A stretch of 64,000 nucleotides of DNA, from the NCBI RefSeq assembly GCF_900095845.1, contig NZ_FMIX01000004.1:875501-939500 (forward strand), in the 5' to 3' direction. The stretch comes from Streptococcus timonensis (GTDB taxonomy: Bacteria > Bacillota > Bacilli > Lactobacillales > Streptococcaceae). Positions within the stretch are counted from its first letter, which is position 1, and every line of letters starts with the position of its first letter. The notes under the pieces are model-generated. The model did no database searches and was not told where the DNA came from. It was given only the letters and a program-made list of their open reading frames with translations. This document shows, one piece after another, positions 24,821 through 30,840 of the stretch. The position numbers and the translations under genes are program-made.

Positions 24821-25009
24821 TTATCTTAGTTCATCTATACTGACTTCCAGTGCATCAGCAATTTTCTTAACTGTGTCAAAATACAAATCTTTCACTTCTC
24901 CATCTCTTAAACGATAGATTCCAGCAGTTCCTATACCTGCTTTTAAACAAAGTTTATAAACTGTCCAATTTCGTTCTGAAAGTTTTTCAGATATTTTTTC
25001 CCAAAGCAT
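24821..25009 (-). CDS. Small Xre/Cro-type HTH regulator
   Basis: This 62-residue protein is one HTH domain: VYKLCLKAGIGTAGIYRLRDGEVKDLYFDTVKKIADALEVSIDELR. It is transcribed away from the plus-strand gene at 25,212, with an inverted repeat in the shared control region. It probably represses one or both promoters. It is separate from the main CI/Cro switch. Confidence 0.85.
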   Translation of the reverse strand: MLWEKISEKLSERNWTVYKLCLKAGIGTAGIYRLRDGEVKDLYFDTVKKIADALEVSIDELR

Positions 25010-25073
25010 ATCTGTTTTTCTCCTTATCTAGTTTTATTTTTATATTTTTTGTGCTTATATATACCATCACACT

Positions 25074-25121
25074 ATATATTGTGTAATCTTTAGATTTTTA
25101 CTCCTCGTCTACACAATATAT
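25074..25121. promoter_or_regulatory. Inverted-repeat operator between the divergent Xre and 69-residue genes
   Basis: ATATATTGTGTA (25074-25085) and TACACAATATAT (25110-25121) are perfect inverted copies, 36 bases between centres. The second touches the -35 of the plus-strand promoter. The first lies where a minus-strand promoter (TTACAC, 17 bases, TATATA) would drive the Xre gene. Binding by the Xre protein is inferred. Confidence 0.65.
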
Positions 25122-25149
25122 TGACAAACATTGTTTTTTATCATATAAT
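25121..25149 (+). promoter_or_regulatory. Perfect consensus sigma-A promoter
   Basis: TTGACA (25121-25126), exactly 17 bases, TATAAT (25144-25149). It faces the plus-strand gene at 25,212 and predicts a leader of about 55 bases. Few phage promoters match both hexamers fully, so strong expression in the lysogen or early after infection is expected unless repressed. Confidence 0.9.
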
Positions 25150-25211
25150 ATTTTTTGACTAGGACCTCTCACCGTTTTAGTCAAAATCTTAAACAGAAAG
25201 GAGTGTCGCCG

Positions 25212-25421
25212 ATGGAAATGACTATCAATACTGGAATACCTCAAGATCAAGTTACTAAAGTTGTTCATGTAAAAGGTCCAGGACACACATACGTTGAAAC
25301 AATCTATCCAAATGGCTTAATTATCAATTACGATATGTTACCAGATGGAACGGTCAACGTAGATTGTAATAAACCGCTTCGTCTCGAACCAGACGGAACT
25401 TATACACCAGTAATGGACTGA
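25212..25421 (+). CDS. Plus-strand accessory gene, unknown 69-residue protein
   Basis: The ATG at 25212 follows GAAAGGAG by eight bases; an upstream in-frame TTG at 25155 has no site. The product begins MEMTINTGIPQDQVTKVVHV, is acidic and β-rich, and ends DGTYTPVMD. I recognise no family. It runs against the surrounding early operon, has a consensus promoter and a divergently encoded HTH gene. These are properties of phage morons, exclusion genes or anti-defence genes. Its end overlaps the opposite-strand gene at 25,400 by 22 bases. Confidence 0.75.
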   Translation: MEMTINTGIPQDQVTKVVHVKGPGHTYVETIYPNGLIINYDMLPDGTVNVDCNKPLRLEPDGTYTPVMD

Positions 25422-25564
25422 CCTCGTATGATAATCTTGTCTTCTTTAAAAGTAAGACTTGATTTATCCAACTTGATATCAACTGCCTTGATGCGATTGC
25501 ATTTTATTGCTGAGTTATCAAGGCTTTTTCTTTTCCCACTATACGGATATCGTCTTGGTTTCAT
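25400..25564 (-). CDS. Small phage protein, 54 residues
   Basis: The frame begins MKPRRYPYSGKRKSLDNSAI and ends IIIRGQSITGV. A strong AAGGAGG precedes the ATG at 25564. It follows the antirepressor gene in the minus-strand operon. The basic N-terminus suggests nucleic-acid binding, but I recognise no family. Confidence 0.7.
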   Translation of the reverse strand: MKPRRYPYSGKRKSLDNSAIKCNRIKAVDIKLDKSSLTFKEDKIIIRGQSITGV

Positions 25565-25575
25565 TTATTCCCTCC

Positions 25576-26289
25576 TTATGCTTGACTAAAAGTGTTCATT
25601 TCCATAATTTTCATCTTAGTATTGGTACTTGGTTCCCAAGTCATCCAATATTTCAATGCTGCTTCTGCAAATTTCTTTGGTAGCAAGTCATAGCGACTGA
25701 TATTGAAATGATCCTTGAAATCAATCTCAGCTTGTCTGAACACTGATTGAGCAAATGTCTTATCTGCATAAGCTGGACTATCAATCCCACCGAGACAAGC
25801 AACTACTCGAGCTTTACGCTTCTTCAAGAGTGATTGAGCATAGCTAGGATGGATTGGTTGTTCATTCTTGAGATAGTCGATATCTTCAAGCATTGTGACT
25901 TGTTGCTCACGCAATTTCTTTTGTCCAGTAAATAGAGCGATGAAGGCATCTTCGTCCAAGTCCTCACGGATAAAACCACCTTGTCTGCGAATAGCTGGTA
26001 AAACCTCTGATGTCACCCAACGCTTGAATTCTTTTGCTTGTGGCAATTTACTCGATAGGATAAGCGAATATAAACCTGACTCGTTGATGATGATAGTTTC
26101 TTGTGTTCTTCCAAGATTATCTGTGAGGCCCTGTTTTAGGGCGTCATCTTCATCAACATGAAGAGCGATTGCATTTCTTGCTTTGCTATATCCTAATATG
26201 TCAGCGACATCTTTACCAACGAACCATGGTTCATCATTGATTGTCATCGTACGGACTTCATGTCCGTGGAAATTAAAAATTTCGTTCAT
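25576..26289 (-). CDS. Phage antirepressor, BRO-N plus ORF6C
   Basis: This 237-residue protein has an N-terminal BRO-N domain (residues 1-105: IFNFHGHEVRTMTINDEPWFVGKDVADILGYSK, then LPQAKEFKRWVTSEVLPAIRRQGGF). The C-terminal ORF6C-like domain follows (CLGGIDSPAY to SRYDLLPKKFAEAALKYW). Proteins like this inactivate the CI-type repressor or otherwise promote lytic growth. It has a GGAAGGAATGCT leader and lies in the early operon. Confidence 0.92.
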   Translation of the reverse strand: MNEIFNFHGHEVRTMTINDEPWFVGKDVADILGYSKARNAIALHVDEDDALKQGLTDNLGRTQETIIINESGLYSLILSSKLPQAKEFKRWVTSEVLPAIRRQGGFIREDLDEDAFIALFTGQKKLREQQVTMLEDIDYLKNEQPIHPSYAQSLLKKRKARVVACLGGIDSPAYADKTFAQSVFRQAEIDFKDHFNISRYDLLPKKFAEAALKYWMTWEPSTNTKMKIMEMNTFSQA

Positions 26290-26307
26290 AGCATTCCTTC
26301 CTAAATT

Positions 26308-26316
26308 TGGTATAAT
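26308..26316 (+). promoter_or_regulatory. Extended -10 promoter for the plus-strand gene at 26,346
   Basis: TGGTATAAT (TGn plus a perfect -10) lies 30 bases before the ATG. No clear -35 is seen, which is normal for this promoter class in streptococci. Confidence 0.8.
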
Positions 26317-26345
26317 AAAGATAATTAAGTTTGCGGAGTATAATT

Positions 26346-27005
26346 ATGACTGAAAAAATTTGTTTTATTGTGACTGCTATTGGTGAATCTGGAACAGAGA
26401 CTAGAGATAGAGCAGATGAGGTATTTTCTTACCTGATATCCCCTGTCTGTGAGGAATTAGGGTATAAACCGGTGCGAGTTGACCAAGTAGATGCAGTTGA
26501 TAATATCAATGAAACTATCATCAACTACCTCAAGACTGCTCCAATGGTTGTAGCAGATATGACAGGCCACAATCCGAATGCATTTTATGAACTAGGATTT
26601 CGACAAGCGTTAGAACTCCCCTTAGTTCCTATCATACAAGCGGGTAATAGACTTCCTTTTGATGTTATATCCCAAAGAACTGTTTTCTATAACCTTTCTG
26701 TTGGGAAAATAGGGCAATCCAAAAAGGATTTAAAAGCTAAAATGAAAAGCTTTGAAAACTTTGTAATGCCTGAAAATCGCAATGATAAGATCGTTACATT
26801 AGATGAACTTGATGATAAACTAACTAAAAAGCTAAACAGGATATTAAGTCTGTTAGAAAAGCAACAGTCTCATTCTTCTCTTAAATACAAGAAAGATTTT
26901 AGTTTAATAACGCCACAAATTGACTATCAGTCATTTATCCAACAATCTCAAGATAGAATCACTCGGACTCAGAACCTGCTATCATCCCCCGAAGATAAGA
27001 AATAG
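26346..27005 (+). CDS. Nucleoside 2-deoxyribosyltransferase/TIR-like-fold protein, plus-strand accessory gene
   Basis: I start it at ATG 26346 behind GCGGAG (219 residues). The first 125 or so residues match the family with CFIVTxIGxxGTxxRxxADEV, VRVDQVDAVDNINETIINYL, VVADMTGHNPNAFYELGFRQAL and LPFDVISQRTVFYNL. This is a Rossmann-like nucleotide/NAD-handling fold found in predicted effectors. The C-terminal 90 residues are helical and charged. Its own extended -10 promoter and opposite orientation mark it as an insertion in the early operon. A defence or exclusion role is inference. Confidence 0.72.
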   Translation: MTEKICFIVTAIGESGTETRDRADEVFSYLISPVCEELGYKPVRVDQVDAVDNINETIINYLKTAPMVVADMTGHNPNAFYELGFRQALELPLVPIIQAGNRLPFDVISQRTVFYNLSVGKIGQSKKDLKAKMKSFENFVMPENRNDKIVTLDELDDKLTKKLNRILSLLEKQQSHSSLKYKKDFSLITPQIDYQSFIQQSQDRITRTQNLLSSPEDKK

Positions 27006-27111
27006 CTAGTTCTTGCTGCTTTTGAATTTCGATAATTTCTTCAATTTTGTTATTTATAATCATAATTGTCCTCAAAACATCATTGAGGGCATTTTTTTCA
27101 ATTTCTTTCAT
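26959..27111 (-). CDS. Small coiled-coil phage protein, 50 residues
   Basis: The frame runs from ATG 27111 behind AGGAGTAAACT (MKEIEKNALNDVLRTIMIIN, then a helical EEIIEIQKQQE region). Its last 47 bases overlap the 3' end of the plus-strand gene. The good ribosome site supports it; no family is recognised. Confidence 0.55.
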   Translation of the reverse strand: MKEIEKNALNDVLRTIMIINNKIEEIIEIQKQQELAISYLRGMIAGSESE

Positions 27112-27120
27112 AGTTTACTC

Positions 27121-27318
27121 CTACTCCAGCACTTTGCCACCGACAGATAAACGTTTAACTACAACGTCAACTTCTTTAAACTCAGCATTTTCTGCACAAT
27201 AGCGAACACTTTCGCTGATGATGTGGCAGATAGATACACCGTATTCGTTGGCTAGTTCAGTAGCGATATCCCATGCATCTTTATCAATTCTTGTTACTTT
27301 TTGAGCTGTATTATTCAT
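27121..27318 (-). CDS. Small early protein, possible DNA-binding
   Basis: This 65-residue protein is MNNTAQKVTRIDKDAWDIAT followed by ELANEYGVSICHIISESVRY. The strand-helix-helix look is reminiscent of ribbon-helix-helix proteins. It follows the Cro-like gene by three bases. Assignment is tentative. Confidence 0.55.
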   Translation of the reverse strand: MNNTAQKVTRIDKDAWDIATELANEYGVSICHIISESVRYCAENAEFKEVDVVVKRLSVGGKVLE

Positions 27319-27321
27319 TTC

Positions 27322-27537
27322 TTACTCCTCAAATCTTTCCCATGATTCTGAAATTCCTAGTTTTTTTGAAATCTTTAATTTCAAATCATCAGAACCCTTA
27401 CCGATGTTGAATAATTCTGTAATAACGCTTGATGTTCGCTTGAATCCAATCGCTTGAGCCAAGTCAGCGTTATTCCAATTGCGCTCAGCCATTTTTTGTT
27501 TTACCAGTTCGTTCCATTTTTGGTGTTGAGTGCTCAT
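27322..27537 (-). CDS. Cro-like HTH regulator
   Basis: This 71-residue protein has an HTH at about residues 20-65: NWNNADLAQAIGFKRTSSVITELFNIGKGSDDLKLKISKKLGI. It is the first gene of the minus-strand early operon, divergent from the CI-like gene. It should repress the CI promoter during lytic growth. A TAGCTCC-type spacer and AAAGGAGCT site precede the ATG. Confidence 0.85.
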   Translation of the reverse strand: MSTQHQKWNELVKQKMAERNWNNADLAQAIGFKRTSSVITELFNIGKGSDDLKLKISKKLGISESWERFEE

Positions 27538-27596
27538 GTGTAGCTCCTTTCTTTTTTTTAGAGAAACACAAAGCGAAAACTTTTTTATAGAATTTC

Positions 27597-27625
27597 TTGA
27601 CTTTTTCTAGACTAAAGTCTATAAT
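27597..27625 (+). promoter_or_regulatory. Plus-strand promoter of the lysogeny switch
   Basis: TTGACT, 17 bases, TATAAT. The spacer holds the inverted repeat TAGACT-AA-AGTCTA (27609-27622). It points toward the CI-like gene, 210 bases away, and would produce a leader that crosses the opposing early promoter. Confidence 0.75.
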
Positions 27626-27747
27626 CAAAGTATAAGAAAAACATAAACAAAGGACTTTCTAAACCAATCACAACGCTCGCCAAAGCTTTTATTTTTAGTT
27701 TGTCTTTTCTCTTTTGTTTTCGCTTTATATTTCGCTTTACAATATAC

Positions 27748-27776
27748 ATTCTATACTATTTTATAGAACTTGTCAA
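27748..27776 (-). promoter_or_regulatory. Minus-strand early promoter (PR-like)
   Basis: The minus strand has TTGACA, 17 bases, TAGAAT. The spacer contains TTCTATA...TATAGAA (27749-27769), and similar half sites (TTCTATA, TTCTAGAA) recur at 27780-27803. These are likely CI/Cro operators. It drives the Cro-like gene and the early operon. Confidence 0.8.
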
Positions 27777-27836
27777 CACTTTTCTATACTTTTTTCTAGA
27801 ATATTTTTTGTAATGCGTAGAAAGGTTGATTTAACA

Positions 27837-28208
27837 ATGTTTTCAACGTTTGAAAAAATCAAAGAACTTGCTAAAAAGCGAGGAATTGCTTTGTCAAAAC
27901 TAGAAGAAACTTTGGGTTATAGTACAAATTATTTTTATTCATTAAAAAAGAAGGCGCCTAACTCTGAGCGACTTCAAGAAATTGCTGAATATTTTAATGT
28001 TTCGACTGATTATCTATTAGGTCGTACTGATAATCCTAATGTTGCTAGTGGAATTGTCACTACTGCTGATGGTCGTACCGTTGACTTGTCCAATCTTCGT
28101 GAACGTGTAGTTCTGTTTGATGGCAAACCATTGTCAGATGAAGATGTAGACAAGATTGCACAGATCATTAAACTCTCTTTGGGGGTGTCCGATATTGAAA
28201 GTGAATGA
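27837..28208 (+). CDS. CI-like phage repressor, short form
   Basis: I use ATG 27837 behind AAAGGT (123 residues). The HTH lies at residues about 10-65: IKELAKKRGIALSKLEETLGYSTNYFYSLKKK to YFNVSTDYLLGRTDNP. There is no LexA-type peptidase domain. Instead an ImmA-type protease gene follows with a 14-base overlap, as in ICEBs1-like switches where ImmA cuts the repressor. It maintains lysogeny. Confidence 0.92.
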   Translation: MFSTFEKIKELAKKRGIALSKLEETLGYSTNYFYSLKKKAPNSERLQEIAEYFNVSTDYLLGRTDNPNVASGIVTTADGRTVDLSNLRERVVLFDGKPLSDEDVDKIAQIIKLSLGVSDIESE

Positions 28209-28584
28209 GTTACTGGGTGAATACCAGGTCACACTCTATCTCTTCCCTGAGACAATGTGGGAGCGTAGGGGCTTCTATTTCCCCGATGAGCGCATCATTT
28301 ACGTTAATAAGGACTTATCCATAGAGGAGAGAGAAAAAGTCATCTTGCACGAATTAGGGCACATAAACCACGACCCAGCCAATTACAAACGGCTGCTATA
28401 TAAATATGAGAACGAAGCAGACCGCTTCATGATTCGACATCTCATCTCAGAAGAACTCGCACAGTACGAAGTATCAGACTTCAACTGGCTCCAATTCGCA
28501 GAAAGACACAAAATCTCAACAACCTGGGGCGAAGATATGATTCAGGAAGAGTTTTATAGATTTATAGAAAAATTAGGAGCGTAA
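28195..28584 (+). CDS. ImmA/IrrE-type metallopeptidase
   Basis: I choose the TTG at 28195 (129 residues, MKVNELLGEYQV), eight bases after GGGGGTG; a longer in-frame start lies inside the repressor. The zinc motif HELGH (in KVILHELGHINHD) and the downstream glutamate in ENEADRFM are intact. It should cleave the CI-like repressor on induction. The last 25 bases or so of its gene recur at 29159-29183. Confidence 0.9.
   Translation: MKVNELLGEYQVTLYLFPETMWERRGFYFPDERIIYVNKDLSIEEREKVILHELGHINHDPANYKRLLYKYENEADRFMIRHLISEELAQYEVSDFNWLQFAERHKISTTWGEDMIQEEFYRFIEKLGA
28534..28558. repeat. 25-bp direct repeat, copy 1 (immA 3' end)
   Basis: The 25-base unit beginning GATATGATTCAGG encodes DMIQEEFY at the end of ImmA. 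An exact copy occurs at 29159-29183 after the HIRAN gene. Confidence 0.9.
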
Positions 28585-28588
28585 CATA

Positions 28589-29122
28589 ATGGGTATTCTT
28601 TCAAAATTATTCCCTAATATTTTCTCATCCACAAAGGACAATTTAGATACAAAAACTGAATTTAAAGAAACTATCATTTTTCATGACAGCTTTCTGTTAA
28701 TGGGGACCAATTATCACAAAAAAGAAGCTTACCAAGTTGCTGATTTTTTAAGTGGTGGAGAACACTATTTTGGGAAAGATAATAAATACTTAAAATCATA
28801 CATATTAAGAACTTATAAAACTGTTTACAAATACAATAAACTTAAAACGGTTGATGTCATTCTTCAAAGAGAACCTTTAAATAAGCATGATAAGAATGCA
28901 ATAAAAGTTTTAGTCAATAACACATTTGTTGGTTATATACCGGCTGAAATAGCAAGAAAAATCGCTTTTATGGTCCAGAATAAGAAGTACAGATATGATG
29001 CTATCTTAACTGGTCGAGGTGGACCTTACAAAACGGTAGATTTAGATACTGAAAAAATTCTAGAACGCAAAAAAGAATTGTCTTATTATCTTGATTTGAC
29101 AATATGGAAAATCGCTAAATAA
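28589..29122 (+). CDS. HIRAN-domain protein
   Basis: This 177-residue protein has a HIRAN domain at about residues 65-150, with VDVILQREPLNKHDKNAIKVLVNNTFVGYIPAEIARKIA. HIRAN domains bind DNA ends, often in repair or restriction contexts. The N-terminal 40 residues are unassigned. It starts four bases after immA and is flanked by copies of the immA tail, which suggests it was inserted as a cassette. Confidence 0.85.
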   Translation: MGILSKLFPNIFSSTKDNLDTKTEFKETIIFHDSFLLMGTNYHKKEAYQVADFLSGGEHYFGKDNKYLKSYILRTYKTVYKYNKLKTVDVILQREPLNKHDKNAIKVLVNNTFVGYIPAEIARKIAFMVQNKKYRYDAILTGRGGPYKTVDLDTEKILERKKELSYYLDLTIWKIAK

Positions 29123-29160
29123 AAAAATCCCCACACCGCCTGCAAGCAAAGATGTGAGGA
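29121..29160 (-). terminator. Minus-strand stem-loop terminator after the HIRAN gene
   Basis: The minus-strand arms TCCTCACA and TGTGGGGA (one G-U) are followed by TTTTTTT. It would stop minus-strand transcripts coming from the 29,920-30,684 gene before they enter the repressor operon. A plus-strand role is weaker because no U-run follows on that strand. Confidence 0.6.
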
Positions 29161-29183
29161 TATGATTCAGGAAGAGTTTTATA
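29159..29183. repeat. 25-bp direct repeat, copy 2 (immA tail remnant)
   Basis: An exact copy of 28534-28558. The following codons read KLTGS-stop, a plausible original ImmA ending (EEFYKLTGS). It appears to be the residue of an immA 3' end displaced by the HIRAN insertion. Confidence 0.9.
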
Positions 29184-29229
29184 AATTAACTGGTAGTTAA
29201 AATTATTTTAAAAAAAGGAGTAAAATCTT

Positions 29230-29931
29230 ATGGGAGCCACTTCTATTTCTGTTAGACAAGTTTCTGAATTTGAAATACCGAACGGGACTACAGATATTAA
29301 AAAAGCCAATGTTACCATTGGCTCAATTACAACAACTGGCCAAACATTGACCATAGAAGGAAAAGTATACACTAAATTTAAAGGAAGTTACACAAAGACA
29401 ATCGACGATGAAATCTTGGTATATAACTCCGATGCTGACGAATATCAACAATACGACAATTACCAAAAAGCATTTGAATTCGATATTTTTTATTCGCAAA
29501 CTGATCAATTGTTATTTTTGACTACAACAACTCCTACCGCAAAAAAATTTTTAAAAGAATTGGAAAAAATTGATACACTAAATATTAATTATACATCGTT
29601 AAAATTTGATTTAATGGCAATTTCCAACATGATGCCACAAACAAAAGGAGTTAGTTTTAATAGTACTGATGCTGGTGTCTCAAGTAAGTCGTTTTCAGGA
29701 GACGAGGTCGATGTAAACGATGAAGCAATCGAAGCTTTGGAAAATGATGAAGCAACAAAAATAATAGGTACATTGGATATATTGGGTAAATCAAGAACTA
29801 TAATGCTGACTCAGTCTGGTACTATTCTCTCTTTCACATCTTTGACAGATATCTCCGAACAAAGAGAATATCCGATGCTAGAATTTTCTATCGCAACACT
29901 AATGAAAATTGGAGTGCTATCACAACCGTGA
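29230..29931 (+). CDS. Unknown accessory protein between immA and integrase
   Basis: The ATG follows AAAAAAAGGAG. This 233-residue protein is Thr/Ser/Asp-rich, begins MGATSISVRQVSEFEIPNGT and has no signal or membrane helix. An acidic stretch lies near residues 156-180 (SGDEVDVNDEAIEALENDE). I recognise no domain. It converges on and overlaps the next gene by 12 bases. Position between immA and int is a known slot for lysogeny-expressed genes; a defence or exclusion role is possible but unproven. Confidence 0.7.
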   Translation: MGATSISVRQVSEFEIPNGTTDIKKANVTIGSITTTGQTLTIEGKVYTKFKGSYTKTIDDEILVYNSDADEYQQYDNYQKAFEFDIFYSQTDQLLFLTTTTPTAKKFLKELEKIDTLNINYTSLKFDLMAISNMMPQTKGVSFNSTDAGVSSKSFSGDEVDVNDEAIEALENDEATKIIGTLDILGKSRTIMLTQSGTILSFTSLTDISEQREYPMLEFSIATLMKIGVLSQP

Positions 29932-30684
29932 CAACGGGATATATTCTTTAATTAATTTTTCTATGTCTTGACGATTATTAGATGTTCCATAAATCTTATT
30001 TAGGGTAGTTTTGACCGATAGATCATTGTCCTTAAATTGCAAATCAAATTTCTTTACTTCTTTTTTTCCAAGATGTCGTACAGTCATTCTGTAAAATGGA
30101 TTATATTTCCTATGTTTATCAGTCTTAATGGTTACATCAAACCGTTCTTTGCTACTTTCTTCCCTAGAATAAATAGAAAACAGATTATCTCTTAGTAACA
30201 AAAAAGAGTCCCACTGTTTTTTTACATCTCTATACGCTAATTGATAGTCAGCCTTGAATATCAGTCTCTGTCCGTTGCTTTCTGGATGTAAACTAATACT
30301 CAACTTATTTTTTATACCTCTTGATGATTCTATATCTATATAGATATCTTCATGAGTTTTACTGAAAGTAGCTTCATTTATGGAATAGTCATTTCCCTTA
30401 AGTACGGATCGGATTTTCTTTTCTAATTGGTTAAGTGTAATAGTTTCTTTTAAAAACATAGAACTTTTTGGGGTAAAAGAAACTGTTTTTAAAAATATAT
30501 AGGCTCTAAATTTGTTCCAATGAATATAAAGCCAATCGATTTCGGAATACAAAGCTGCAATAATGGGAACAATTCCGACGAAACCAGTCAGATTCATCAC
30601 ATTATGTGAAAGTAAAGCTTGATAAAAGTTCACCAATGTCCATATCAAAGAAATAATTATAAGAATTATTTTTATTTGTCTCAT
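29920..30684 (-). CDS. Unknown protein with two N-terminal membrane helices
   Basis: This 254-residue protein has hydrophobic helices at about residues 4-22 and 30-47, followed by a basic soluble region with alternating strands and helices (YIHWNKFRAYIFLKTVSF to KEYIPLSRL). The site TTTGGAG precedes the ATG. It is convergent with the preceding gene. The membrane anchor plus cytoplasmic domain is reminiscent of exclusion or abortive-infection proteins, but I recognise no family. Confidence 0.7.
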   Translation of the reverse strand: MRQIKIILIIISLIWTLVNFYQALLSHNVMNLTGFVGIVPIIAALYSEIDWLYIHWNKFRAYIFLKTVSFTPKSSMFLKETITLNQLEKKIRSVLKGNDYSINEATFSKTHEDIYIDIESSRGIKNKLSISLHPESNGQRLIFKADYQLAYRDVKKQWDSFLLLRDNLFSIYSREESSKERFDVTIKTDKHRKYNPFYRMTVRHLGKKEVKKFDLQFKDNDLSVKTTLNKIYGTSNNRQDIEKLIKEYIPLSRL

Positions 30685-30723
30685 ATTGTCGCTCCAAATA
30701 GTCTTTTATAGTATTGTAACATA

Positions 30724-30765
30724 AAAATCCTCACACTCGCCATCGCCAAACTTTGAGTGTGAGGA
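30724..30765 (-). terminator. Minus-strand stem-loop between integrase and the membrane-protein gene
   Basis: TCCTCACACTC and GAGTGTGAGGA pair perfectly over 11 bp (30728-30738 and 30755-30765); the minus strand continues TTTTTATG. It resembles the hairpin at 29,121-29,160 in sequence and orientation. Confidence 0.6.
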
Positions 30766-30771
30766 AATCAT

Positions 30772-30810
30772 GTATAAGAAACAACCATTCAAAAGGTCGT
30801 TTTCTTATAC
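30772..30810. repeat. Inverted repeat in the integrase leader
   Basis: GTATAAGAAA (30772-30781) and TTTCTTATAC (30801-30810) are perfect inverted copies; the inner bases extend the stem with a mismatch. It lies 30 bases before the integrase start. It could be a terminator, a recombination-protein site or a leader structure. Confidence 0.55.
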
Positions 30811-30840
30811 CCATTTTATCAAAATAGTGAGGTAAAATCA

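Noticed and set aside
27714..27836. N-terminal extension of the CI-like repressor
   Set aside because: The extra 41 residues cross the operator/promoter region and are hydrophobic by chance; a ribosome site precedes the ATG at 27837.
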